In this document: positions 46,003-57,900 of the stretch, one piece after another
How the letters are laid out: the number at the start of each line of letters is the position of its first letter
How positions within the stretch are numbered: position 1 is the first letter of the stretch
Source: Ifrita kowaldi
Lineage: Eukaryota > Chordata > Aves > Passeriformes > Cinclosomatidae
Direction: 5' to 3'
DNA length: 64,000 nt
NCBI GenBank assembly: GCA_013398055.1
Contig: VZRS01002384.1
Span: forward strand, 612,934-676,933
The notes under the pieces: generated by a model
Databases searched by the model: none
The model's input: the letters and a program-made list of their open reading frames with translations, nothing else
What the model was told of the DNA's origin: nothing
Translations under genes and position numbers: made by a program

Positions 46003-49000
46003 TGATATAGAGACTTTACATAAAGTAATTTTACAACACTTGCACCTGAAGATAAAGTGATTTTAGAAGACTTGAACTTACAAAGAAATTTTTAGTTTTG
46101 TTTACGCATTTGAAATTACCATAAATTAGGACAGCTGAATACTATGACTCTGAAAGACATGGGAAACAAGGTAGATATTTAGTCAACATTTGCATGTGGT
46201 TCAACTTAATTTCATGTTTTTATCTGTGGAATACATTGTAATTCTGCTCCCACTTCCTTTTGAAAACCATGCCATCTATTTAAGTAGCAAAATACAGGTT
46301 TTGGCCAAAGTGCATCACTACCTGAACACAGTTGATCTGTTTCAAGGTAAAAATTAGAACACTGGTCTTCTACTCTAAGTTTCTTGCTTAATCTCAAACA
46401 GTCTACGCACTTTATTTCTGAAGCCTGAGGGGTTTTTGTTTTTATATACTGAAGTACATTTCAGATTATTTTTGGCATCTTTACACTGGGTCATGAAACA
46501 GCATGTTTTGGCACCTGCTAGCCTCACTAGCAATCTGCTTACTTCAGGCTGTCATCCTTGAGCTACTCCTGGGTATGCATCTGACAAAAGTCTTGCAGGT
46601 TTGCTTGGATCTGGAGTTTTGCAAACAATGAGAGAAGAGCAGCATATGAAAAAGTTTCATTGGTGTTTAGGTGACTCTTTATTTGTTGATTTTGTATTTT
46701 AAATATATAATAAATAATGTTGTTCTTTCTTGTATATTCCATTTTATTGATTATGGTTGATACATCAAGCAAACGCAATCAAAATGAAGTGAAGATCCTT
46801 TCAGCAAAACTCATTTGTTAGCACTTGAAAATATTCACTATGGAGACTTTCAGGTATATTTGCACTAACAACCTCATCTACTGGAGCATTTAGTGAAACT
46901 CTGGCACTAACAGTTATGATTATTATGGAGGAACAATTTAAATTAATCTACTACCCTAAATTAAACGCATATCTTCTCTTTCTCCTTGCAGAGATTTCTG
47001 ACTGAGAAAAAAGTATCTGGTGCTGAAATGGTTCACAAGAACTAACCAAAACCATGGTGAAACCACGTACATACAGATTATTAGCAGGGATCAGTAAAAA
47101 AATTATGCCACTGTGGAACCAGTGGAATCACTGATGATAAATGTGTACAAATTACCTATTCACAAAATTCAGTCTACTCAATCATCACACCTTAGAATAT
47201 TAAGTTCGGAGAAGGAGAGGCTGTAATATTTTTTTTTTAATTTATCACCTCATGGTTATGACTACAAATATGCACCCCAGTGCAGTGAAACCACAAGTTC
47301 TGAAGAAAAGGGTGCTTCCTGAAGAATAGGATTTTTTTCCTTTGACTCTGAACGCTGACTTAGTTCCTACAGACATAAAGTTCATTTCACTTAACTTCAG
47401 ATATTTGCAATATATGCATCAGCATCTAACCTGATCCCTAGGTTTCCTTTATTCTCTCTAGTAAGGAATGTGCTATTGTACAGTCTGATTCATCTGACCT
47501 ACTTAGATGTCTACCTTCCGAGGAGATGAATCATGCCCTAAAAGTGTCTATTTCTCTCCATTGACTGTAAAGGCAGCCTAGCCAAAGATAATTTCGATAG
47601 GAAAGACATTACATTAGGACAGATAAATTTCACCCCAGAAGCTATGAAAGGAGCAAAACAGGAGTGAATGCTACTTTCAGCAATATTTTAACTTCTGTAT
47701 GATTTTGAAATAGAAATCCATCCACAAGGTCATGTGGGGACAATACTACTGAGAGCTGCTGAGCAGCACAGTCTGGTCTCTCCCAAACCACAGGGGAGCA
47801 ACTCCCCCATGAGATGTGCAAGGTGACCATGAAATGCTAGTATCTACTCCCTCTACACCATCCCAAAAATGCATTCCGAAGAAGAGAGTGCACTGCTTTC
47901 TTTAAATGCTGTTTGCAATAACGTTAATACAGAGTCAAAAACTGTATTTGTATTTGTACACAGAAAGGACTGCTGAACTTATAAGAACCTGCTCATAGTT
48001 TTGTCCTCCTGCCATACTTTTAAAAACTCTCTTTAAAACAGTTTCTTTCTAGCTTTGATTGGATAGGAAACATGTACCTTCTCTTGGCTTTAGCTACTTA
48101 CTGCATAAGAATCTTTATAGTTTTTATCATATTCCTTTCCTTGACATTCTTCGGTGCACTGAAGATGAATGATGTGCTGTACAAATGCACTTCTGCATCT
48201 CTTCTGTCTCAGTATGTGAAAGTCTTTTTTTCAGATGTAGACTTGTTAATAAAAACTTTATTTCTACTGTATAAGAAACATAGTTCTGACCTAACTAAAC
48301 CATGACCCAAACCCTACTTGATCAATGAAGTCTTTCTCTGAACTTCACTTGGCTTTCAAATTAGTCTTCTATCTTCCTTGGCTGGAAAAGGAACACTTCA
48401 GTTAGAGCTATACAGTCATTCATCTGCAGTGGAAGAAGGCAAAATCTGCCTATGGGTGCTAAGATTTCTTTTGCCCACCAGAAGTTAGTACCCCATATTC
48501 TTAAGGACAAAAGAATCATTTAATATCACAAAAACAGTAACAAAGCTAAAAACCAGTAACTAGAAACTAATCAAAATAAAGCTACATGATAACCCTTCTT
48601 CAGAAAATGTTAAAGTAGGAGAAAAGAAGGGATTCAACATTAAGAAGATGTAATTATCTAGCAAAATTATTTTTTACCTCTTCTAATCAAATTACTCCAA
48701 TACTTCTAAATGTTTGCTACAAAAACAATCAGCTCTATCATCATCAGATTTCTCTTAAAAACATTTTTACTTATGTGGTGTATTCCCCTTGATCTGGGAT
48801 TGAGATTTATACACATAGCTGCGAGTGCAATGAAGAGAGACAATGCTCTTTCTTAGGGGGTTTAATTTGATTTTATAACCCAACCAATTTTCAGGATGAT
48901 TTAGGGATTAGATATTCTGGCAGTCTGAGCTATGTATCCAATAAAACACAAGAATATTTTTTTTCTAATTCTTACTGGTGATATGCCCCTGCCCCAGCAT

Positions 49001-49629
49001 TTTTACCTTTAACGCCACATGTCCTCTTTGGCGTGCTAACATCATCAGCAGCCCATGAGCAATCACAGTGTGCTGGGCCACACAACAAAACAGCCATGCC
49101 TGCTCACAGGAGCAGAGATGCTGCCTAGAAACTGCAATTTAAAGATCCTACTGTCTCACTTTTGAAACCATTTAAGTCTGGAAAGAGACAAAGAAAAATA
49201 AGTACAATTTTATGTGATGATTTCTACTACTTACATTTATAGTGACAATTTATAAAAGGCAAATTTAGCAACATGTGACACTTTGATTGATGAACTTTGC
49301 TTTTTCAGAAGGTTGTAGTAGGAAGACTTACACTGCCAAGAGCTAACATGAACTTGTCATCATGACAGTATCTTTTTAATACTCTACCTGAACTAACATC
49401 AGGCATTACTTTGCTTTGTGCATCCCTGCCATTCCATCAATAGCCTCACATAAAACGAGCATGACAGAGAAGTATACCGAACTCACTTCAGCTAACGATG
49501 GCAGTGAGGATTTCTGACTACTCGATTATTTAAGGGGGGTAACTAAGATGCTAGAAACAAGGAAAAACACATGATTCTGCCTCAAAAGCAGAGGAAGTAC
49601 GGTCACAATCCCTGATCCCTAGGTCTTGC
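46003..49629. other. Non-coding DNA
   Basis: AT-rich. A strong acceptor-like tract (CTTCTCTTTCTCCTTGCAG, ending 46,991) is followed by 17 open codons and TAA, and is judged chance. No recognised repeat. Confidence 0.45.
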
Positions 49630-49742
49630 TTAATCTTGGTCAATACTTAGCTAAGTGTCTTGTAGAAAATTTGTGGCATAGGCAAAACCTGAACTCATCT
49701 TTCCCAACTCTAAGCTAATTCTCTAATTAATGGGCCAGACTT
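49630..49742 (-). mobile_element. MIR-type SINE relic, 5' half
   Basis: TTGTGGCATAGGCAAAACCT, GAACTCATCTTTCCCAACTC and TAAGCTAATTCTCTAATTAA then TGGGCCA follow the complement of the MIR head, in which the B-box and A-box blocks read AGTGGTTAGAGC and GGGTTCAAATCC on the sense strand. The element is minus. High divergence. Confidence 0.6.
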
Positions 49743-52118
49743 TTCTCATTCCCTGAGGCACCACAGAACAAGCAGAAATAATATAAAGCTGGCTAAGAAA
49801 AATGTTGCATACCAGAGATTTCTACATTGCCTAATTAGGGTTGCTTTACTATGTCTTTTCACTACCATAGGGCAAACTGAATATAGAAGCAAGTATAAAA
49901 TCCCTAATCTGTGATACTGTCCTCTATGGGTCTGCATCCTGTAAAGGACCAGAACATCCCTTCAAGATGTAAAGTAACTATAATAAAAATGCTTAAGATG
50001 CAGCACCCTTTATTGTGTCCATAATTTATTACAAGACGAAGCTGAATATAAGACCCAGAATGATGTTTCTATCTGTTATCAGCTGAAGTGAGCAATCCTC
50101 ATAAAGACCATTCACACAGAAAAGTGAGTTTGCATGGGCTTTTCTAGCATTAGTTTCTAAATTTCAAACTGATTTAATCATCTACAGTATGTACAACTGT
50201 TTGTATGTCAGCCATGTCAGGCCTCTGGAACGTCAAGATAGTCATTAACAAAATGTGTGCCCCTGATAGTCTCTGCAGTTAAAAAAAATCAAGCTTTAGA
50301 TACATTTTATCTAAAAGAAAACGGCAAAAAGAAAATGGGAAAAATCACATCACCAAGTTTTAAGGTTAAGCCTTTGCAGCACTGCAAGAGTCAATATGAG
50401 AAATTCTGTTTGCAAAATACCAAATGTAAGAAGGTAAATATTTCAATTTAGACTCCAGCGCTGCTGGTAACTTCTTATGAGTTTTCTCTCTGTGTTGGGG
50501 CAGGACTGATTTATTTTTTCACTCCTAAGCTCATGTTCCTTAATTGTCTTGCTCTGTAGAAGACTTTACACCAGAAAGATCCTTTCATGAATCCATTTAA
50601 ATTCCTCAGGTACATTCCCTCACATCTCAAACTTCAAAACTATTTTCTTTAGCAGCCCACCAGAAAGCACTACACAGATTCCTCACGATCCCAACTACAG
50701 CACAAGAAGTTCTATGAGCTCAACCTGAGCTGAGAATCCATTTATTCAGGCCTTGCATATTCTCATCCCACCTCCACATATTCTTTTACTGCTTTCTTCT
50801 TACACTTCCATTTCAAAATACTACTACTTTCCACTGTGACATACTGTGTCTCAACTCCTTGAAGTACAATGGCAAAACATAAATCAGAGGTAAACTTTCT
50901 TCTATCTCTAATCCGTATTTTCCCTATAATAAATTAATCACTGTCTAACGCAATTAACCGATTCATGCTTCATCTCATTTTAGTATAGAATTTCTGAGTT
51001 TAACTACATTTACAACTGCTGTCCATCATCATCCAAGGAACCAAGTCAGTAGACCCATATAATGTATATATGTCTCTATCTTATAAATTATTCAGCTTTC
51101 AACTGAACTTCCTGAGTTTCCTTTGAAGAGTGGAACCTATGATTATTAGCAGAATTTACTCTACTAATAAAATGGAAGTATTCTGGTATTCTTTTGGGAA
51201 AATATAGGGAATATGCAGCAAAATCATAGCACAGTTGTGTCTTGTGATATTAGTTCATAAAGGTCTGTGACAAATGTCCCCCAACAGCTGCTCAGCATGG
51301 AATCTGATACCAGCCTTCTGAATTTCTGGGCAATGTACAGATTTTCCGAATAAAAATTCAGCAGAAGAAAAATGATTCAAGAAAAAAATCCCTGTGATGA
51401 ACACCAAAGGAATGCCATCTATTTTCACTGTATTTCACATACATGGAATGCAAATATATCCGGAATTTTAAACAAGTTTGCAAGCAATGCTTAAGAAAAA
51501 TGCATTCCTCAACACAAAAATGGATTTTATCATTATGAGCCTCTGAATTCACTTCATCGACATTTTGCACACTTACACACTCAATTTATACACTCATTTG
51601 TTTTTCATGCCAGCACATGAGAACTACTGCGATTGCCTGGAGATAGTAGGATGACAATATGGAAAGTCACACTTTATGAATAAATATATATAGAGTGAAA
51701 GAAATAGCACGTTTTCCAACCTATCCATCCTGCACATCTGACTCTACTGTTACTGTTTAATGAAATAAAATTTCCTATTTATTTACAATTAATTAGTACT
51801 ACCTTTTTGATTTCACAGTAAAAAGAATTCTAGTGCATCCAGGTCCAAAAGGATTCAGGCACTCATTCCTGTTCTTTGTAACTTCAGCAGCAAGAATAAT
51901 ATATGCATCATCTAATTTAACTGCAAATGACTCTTTTAGCATGAATTGTCTGTTTAAAGATAATGCACAGCAGAACTCTTAACTGCATCCCAGAAGTCAT
52001 GCAGCACCAGGCAGATATGATCACAGTGGTTACCAGGGGTAGCAAATGGGAAAAGCACTACAGGAAATGAACTCTTGTCAATAATCTCAAGGGAGTGTTA
52101 TATTTAGGTCAATTGTAC
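49743..52118. other. Non-coding DNA
   Basis: AT-rich sequence without recognised genes or repeats. It would lie downstream of the candidate exon at 52.1 kb if that exon is real. Confidence 0.45.
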
Positions 52119-52233
52119 CTGAAATCGTTTGGTGGGGTAATTGCTCTTTGGTACAGACTCTGCTCTCTGAGCCTGTCAGAGTGCTTGTAGGTCCTCTGGA
52201 TTGGATTCACCAATTTTCTTCCAGACTCATTTT
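52119..52233 (-). CDS. Candidate internal coding exon, unknown protein
   Basis: Best exon-like segment in the window. On the minus strand it follows an excellent pyrimidine tract and acceptor (TTTGTTTTTATTTTTTAG) and ends TTTCAG|GTACAATT. It is 115 bp, GC-richer than its flanks, and only one frame is open: two leading bases, 37 codons, two trailing bases. The peptide is hydrophilic and arginine-rich, beginning NESGRKLVNPIQRTYKHSDR and ending QRAITPPNDF. I see no known domain and cannot name the gene. Entry needs a preceding exon ending with one codon base; the next exon must begin with one. Confidence 0.42.
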
Positions 52234-53984
52234 CTAAAAAATAAAAACAAACAAACTTTAATGAAGGATAGCAAGCTTACCAGAACACAGAAAATCACTC
52301 ACGTGTTATTTTAGATTTTAAAAATATGCTTTCAATGAATGCATTTAACACGAAAACATGCTTCAGTATCCAACTGATTGCCTCAATCTTCTAAAACAGA
52401 AATTTACTCAATTATTCAGATTCTTCATTTGGCCCTCCAAAGACTTCCCAGATCTACTGAATATGTAAGGTGATCTAGAATGCTTTTGCTGACCAGTTAA
52501 TAGTCAACGCAAAATCAGAATTGTTCTTAAATCCTATAATGCATCCCAGTGCAACATTATTCTGGCTTTAATTTGGGTTGAGTCCTCATCTGATAATATG
52601 GTTTATTGTTTAATAATTTAAGATGGTTCATTTATGTATACTGAGGAATGTGATAAACTCAGTTTTAGGAATGCAATCTAATGAGACACAAACTGACCTT
52701 TTACATCAGCTAGCTGTATTAATACAGATACCAGAAAATGGCACCTAGTCATTCTGTCTTAAGATTTCTTAGAAGAAATATTTTGCTTTGACAGCACAAA
52801 GTCTCCAGCAGAATTATTCCTTCTTCGCACTAAGGAGTCAGTATTAACCAGATGAATTTTCAACTAAGGAAAAGCCTTCTTTAGCAGCTATTCAGCTTGC
52901 ATCTGCCTTCTACAGACAGAGACAGCATCACATCTGTAGTCATTGCTCAGTGCTTGTGATTAGCATCTACTGTAATTAAAGAAAATGTCATGATGCAACT
53001 ATACTGCTGAAGAATACTATTTAAAAAAAATTACAAAGGGAATAAGACATACTATTGAAAGCTACAGTAGGCGCATCAGTTATTTTAGCTATTGTTTCTT
53101 GTGAAGAACTTCAAATTCAAAGATACTCATTAAACTGAGTAGATGGCAATAACAGACGAAGTGTTAATGGGGCAGCAGTGGAGTGTGTCAGGAAAATACA
53201 GAGACCCTGAGGGGCTCACCATGCTGTTTATGCTCAGCTAAATTCAGCAGCATTACCATAAATTCTTGAAAAGATACTGTATTCAGTTCCTTATTTGCTA
53301 CTTTTCAGGCAAGGAAATAGTCTATGAGATTGGAAAATGGTACTATTTTCTATTAAACAAACTTTTCATGTAAATACACTAAATATTTACATGAAATTAC
53401 TATTACTTATTTTTTTTTACGATTTTATAAAAACAAAGAGAGGGTCTTTTAATCTTCAAAATACTGTGTGAATCTATATGAAAATTTCCAAAATCATACA
53501 CAGGAACAGAGCCTCTAAACAAAAGAATCATCATTTCTCTCATAAAATTCTTTTATAATTTAAAGGCTGAGTTTCAATATTAATTTCTCACATGCATAAT
53601 TCAACTGGCTAAAATAAAATTATGCATAAACCAAGTAACTTTTCATGAGCGTTCAAAATTCTTGATTTCTAGTTAGTTGGTTTTGTTTTGTTTTTTTTTT
53701 TTATTTTAAGGTGGCATTCTGAGGGAGTAAATTAATCTTAGGGAACATACATAAACCATTCATTCCAAAAATTTACTGGTTAAAAAGAAGCATGTTATAT
53801 ACTGTTCTGCATGCAACTTTACGGTGACCTTATTGTGCCTCTGATCTTAGAACAAAACTTTTCCTACATAAGGATAGGTGGATTTATTGTTAAGGAGAAA
53901 GAGGCTGTAACACGCCGTGTAACTTCAATTATACACACAACTTCAGGTAAGAAATCATTATCTACAGAACAAAGGTCCTTGCAA
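52234..53984. other. Non-coding DNA with hairpin and exon-like plus segment
   Basis: AT-rich. It contains the hairpin at 53,364-53,396 and a T-rich run at about 53,684-53,708. On the plus strand, 53,851-53,946 is exon-like (CTCTGATCTTAG before it, TTCAG|GTAAGA after it, 31 open codons). That is opposite to the other exon candidates and is treated in the findings. Confidence 0.4.
53364..53396. repeat. Perfect 13-bp inverted repeat, 7-nt loop
   Basis: TTTCATGTAAATA (53,364-53,376) and TATTTACATGAAA (53,384-53,396) are exact reverse complements around CACTAAA. Confidence 0.92.
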
Positions 53985-54170
53985 AACTGCGAAAGGCTTC
54001 ATGGGGTCTCCTCCTCCAGCTGTGTTGGGGGTGCCTTGTGATGGCCCATGTAGGAACCGGGGGGCCGGGCTGCAGCACCACGGGCAGCGGCCACCGAGGG
54101 CTGCAGGAGCGACCAGCACCATGTGAGCACTCCGTGTCTGCGCTGCTCAGTTTAACACACGCCCAAAGAT
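53985..54170. other. Compact CpG- and GC-rich patch
   Basis: About 185 bases with roughly ten CpG dinucleotides, including CGGGGGGCCGGGC, CACGGGCAGCGGCCACCG and GAGCGACC, in DNA that is otherwise AT-rich and CpG-poor. No coding frame is convincing. It may be a small CpG island or alternative promoter, or a GC-rich repeat remnant. Confidence 0.55.
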
Positions 54171-54781
54171 CAAAGTAATGGGTGAGTTTTTCTCCCATCT
54201 TCTCCCAATGCCACCTTGTTGAGGTCTACCTATGACTTTTAATTCTTTGAAACAATGAGAAATAACAGTTCTGAAAATGACCTGGTTGTTGAAATACGTC
54301 AAGACAAACCTTGGGCTCTGACAATGCTGGCTTCCACTATGTGCCCTTGACCTTCCTCTTCAAAGCCAAACATCTGATATCCAATAGCAGTCACGTGGTC
54401 ACGTGTTTTTGGGGACTACCGTTTTGCATATATAAATCTCCACATGGGGAATACCTACTTAGAGACCTGCCTCAATTCCAAATGCTTGGCAAATGCACAC
54501 GCAGTCATAGGCAACTTGCTTGCCACTGAGAATATTGAAAAATAAAGCCCTCATAGTTATCCATTCATATGCTACTAATGATAATAATGCTTTGTTTCAG
54601 GAACCCAAAAAAACATTCAGTTACCCTTGTAGAAGTAGAAATAAGGTACTTGTAAGAGGCTGAAGTATAGATTCTCCTTACTGCTTAGCACCTAAGCAAA
54701 GCACATTTAAAAGACAGATTAAATGTCATGGGCTCTCAGATGCCCTAAGCGATGCACTTTGCAAGTGAATGGCAAAAACAC
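54171..54781. other. Non-coding DNA
   Basis: AT-rich spacer between the CpG-rich patch and the candidate exon at 54.8 kb; no gene or repeat recognised. Confidence 0.5.
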
Positions 54782-54924
54782 CTGGAATGGATACTTTATC
54801 CTCATAAGCAGTGGATACTTTAGTAGCAGACAAGAAAATTCTCACAAAAAGGTTACATTCTGACTGATGCTGAGAACCAGCAATTCCCAGAAAGGTCATG
54901 AAGAGCCCCCAGTTCTTATTATCC
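54782..54924 (-). CDS. Candidate internal coding exon, unknown protein
   Basis: On the minus strand a strong acceptor (CAGTTTTTTTTCTGTACCTACAG) opens a frame that runs 47 codons to ATTCCAG|GTGTTT. The peptide begins DNKNWGLFMTFLGIAGSQHQ. Entry with one base and exit with one base make it phase-compatible with the candidate exons at 63.3 kb (before it) and 52.1 kb (after it); the junction with 52.1 kb makes a GAA codon. An alternative donor, TTTTT|GTGAGA, lies inside. The chosen donor is only fair, and the frame continues past it to a stop at about 54,730. Confidence 0.27.
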
Positions 54925-57900
54925 CTGTAGGTACAGAAAAAAAACTGAAACAGTAAAATAAAATCACAAGGAAGAGTCTCTCATGCAAATACTGCCTGCT
55001 TTTAACAGGTTGTGTACTTCCTCTAGTGTATTTCAACGGAGATGGTCACTTGAGTTAATTCTGGCAATAATTTGCTTTACTGGGGTTTTTTTTTTCAGGC
55101 AAGATGAAATAATTATAACTACTTCCAATACAGGGTTTTAAAAAAATATTTAAATGTTTTATCTCACATGAGGATATATGAGGTTATTTGTGATTACCAA
55201 CAGATTTGCACAAGTAACAGTTTACATGATTTTACAGGCACTAAAGTCATGCTTCTGATTATTCAGAATAACATATAAATAAAAATACATGGGGCCTAGT
55301 GCCACTCCTGCTGACATCAGACAGACATCTGTCTCACTTTTCAGTGGAAATAAAACCATAACCCAACCTCTAGAACAAACATTAAGTCAAAAGTCAAGAA
55401 ATATAACTACAAAAAATTAAATTAAAAACATCAGGTGAATAGCAAATAAAGTACTTTTTTCAATCAGAATACGAAGTTGTAAATCATCTGTGAAAACAAA
55501 TAAATTAAGGTCAAAAAATGCTTTCCCGATCATTACCATTTGGTGTATTACCTTCTTACACCAACAACACACTTAGAACTACAAAGTATAACCACTTGTA
55601 AGATTTTACATTAACTTTCATGTAGATCTACCAACAGTCTTAGTGGCAACTCTGCTTTGAAAGAAATTTCCCTAAACTTATAAAACTCTATGTATTAAAA
55701 AAAAAAAGGATGATTAAGAAAAAATGATCTGGTATAAAAACATAGCAGCGTGAAGGCCCTTCTTCAAGGAAGAAGATACCCAAAGCTGACATTTAGTGCT
55801 CTTGGAAAATTCATTAATACCGTCATTGAAAGCAGTTGATGAGCATCCCTGTTAATACTGGATGCCATGTTTTCTTACACGAAGTGTAGCTTAGGTAGGG
55901 TGAATGGTTCAAAGAATCAGCTGCTGCCAAATAAGGATTTAAAACTAAGGAGGAAAATACAAAACTGGCACTGAGGGGACCTTTTGGAAAGGCTGCATGC
56001 ATCCCTCACATGGCAGATAAACAGTTATCTCCTGACTGAGGCCCACTGGAGAAAGTGCGAAACAGTGCACTAATACCTGAGTGGAGAAACGGGGCTCTCC
56101 TGACTACAGAAGGTAACGAGGATGGTGAAAACACAAAGTGTTTGCAGTGTTACTGGCTCTTGCAAAGCAAACAGTGTGTTCACTTCCAGGACAATATGGA
56201 ATCTGAAAATTGCCTTTAAGTAGGAGGATGGCACACAGGACTAGGTGAGTCAGATGTTTTCCTTTATCCTGCGCCCTAAAACCCTACTACAAAACAAATA
56301 ATGTTAGGAGAAAGGCTACTACATTAAAAGCTATTGATTTGGAGGCATTTCCAAGGTCAACCGCTGGGTGCGCAGATACACCTCCTCTAAACAGTGTTAC
56401 CCAGAGAGCCAGAGCAGATCAGGGGGCAAGTAATCAAAACAACTTGTCAATGATTTAAAAAAAATAAAATTGAAGTGTTAAACAAATAATATTAACCTAC
56501 AGATAATAGACCTACACACTGCAAACTATGAACTATATACAGCAAGAGTTACTAGCAGACTTAGTTATACCCTCCTACACTGACAATTGGAGAAGAGTTC
56601 TATTACCAGTGAATGCAGCAAAGCATCGTGTGGCACATTTTGGGCAAGGCTGTTTACACAGCCTACTGTGCACCAAGGTCACATCTATCTAATGACTACA
56701 GATGAAAGCACCAAGCACCTACTGACTCTTCTGTGAAATAAGGCCTAGTTCTGCCATCCCTTGTCAGAAGTTAAATTTTTATTCTCTCTTCTTTAATCCT
56801 TAACTGAAATCACTTGGCAGCAAGATTATCTTTTGAACAATAAAGTAAAAGTGCAATACTGTAACATAAAGAAGCACAGAATTAGCCTTTTCAGTACACC
56901 AAAATGAAAGAGACAGAGCCTGGTCCAGAAAGCTGTATTTGTACATTGGATCCATTTCCAGTGTCTCAGTTTGGTGGTGAATTGAAAGGTCCGACGTTGT
57001 ACCTGTGCCATGTTTAAAAAAAATTGACACATCTTTTAAGTCTAATGAGCAAAGATGCAGATATATTAGAGAGAGACAGATAGGTATATAGCTACTTATC
57101 TTTTTCTTCCAGCCACCTATCTACTTACACATAGGCAAGCAGGAAGGGCACACAGAAGCCTTACTCCTACTTCACCATATCAAAAAAGCTTGATTGAGCA
57201 GTGGTATTTTCATACATCACTCTGCTGAGATCTGCTTTACTGTTGTCAGGACAAAAAAGAAACATGTATGGGGAGATTCTTTCATTGTCATACCCTGTCA
57301 CCCCAACAGCTGTCACTTGGAAGCTGCAAGTTCTTATGTCCCTTGGCCAGTTCAGATTGATGTATCTCAACCGACTCTTCTTTAAAATAGTAATTTATAT
57401 GAAGATACTTAATATTATGATTCTCAGAACCAAGAGATAAATGGTGTATGTGTAACTGAATTAAATGCAAAAGAAAATCTCTGTTAGTGTTATACCGATT
57501 TTAGTGGCAGATATATAAGAAATGTACTTTTCAGCATTTTTGTAGCACATCATACAAGCTAATGCTAAAATATCATTCAGGACTTGAAAATTACCATTAT
57601 GTATACTCAGTTGCAATGATTTACATCACAGGAAGTACTGTCATGAACAAAACTTACTGTTGCTTTGTACAGTACTCACCAAGATTTACCTGAAATGCAA
57701 ATAATTGAGTGACATTTGACAAAAAAGAGGAGTCTAAATAATGTTTATAAACTGGCCTATATTTAGGATTATACTTACAGGATGATACATCCCAAAAGTA
57801 AAAATAGTATTTACTACTAGTTATTCATGGCCCTTAAATTATTTTTTTGTTACAAATATTGACTAATCAAAAACTAAAACTATACATGATTATTCACACA

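Noticed and set aside
56191..56245. Plus-strand segment between CACTTCCAG and CTAG|GTGAGT
   Set aside because: Good splice motifs, but all three frames contain stops; a useful control showing that such pairs arise by chance.
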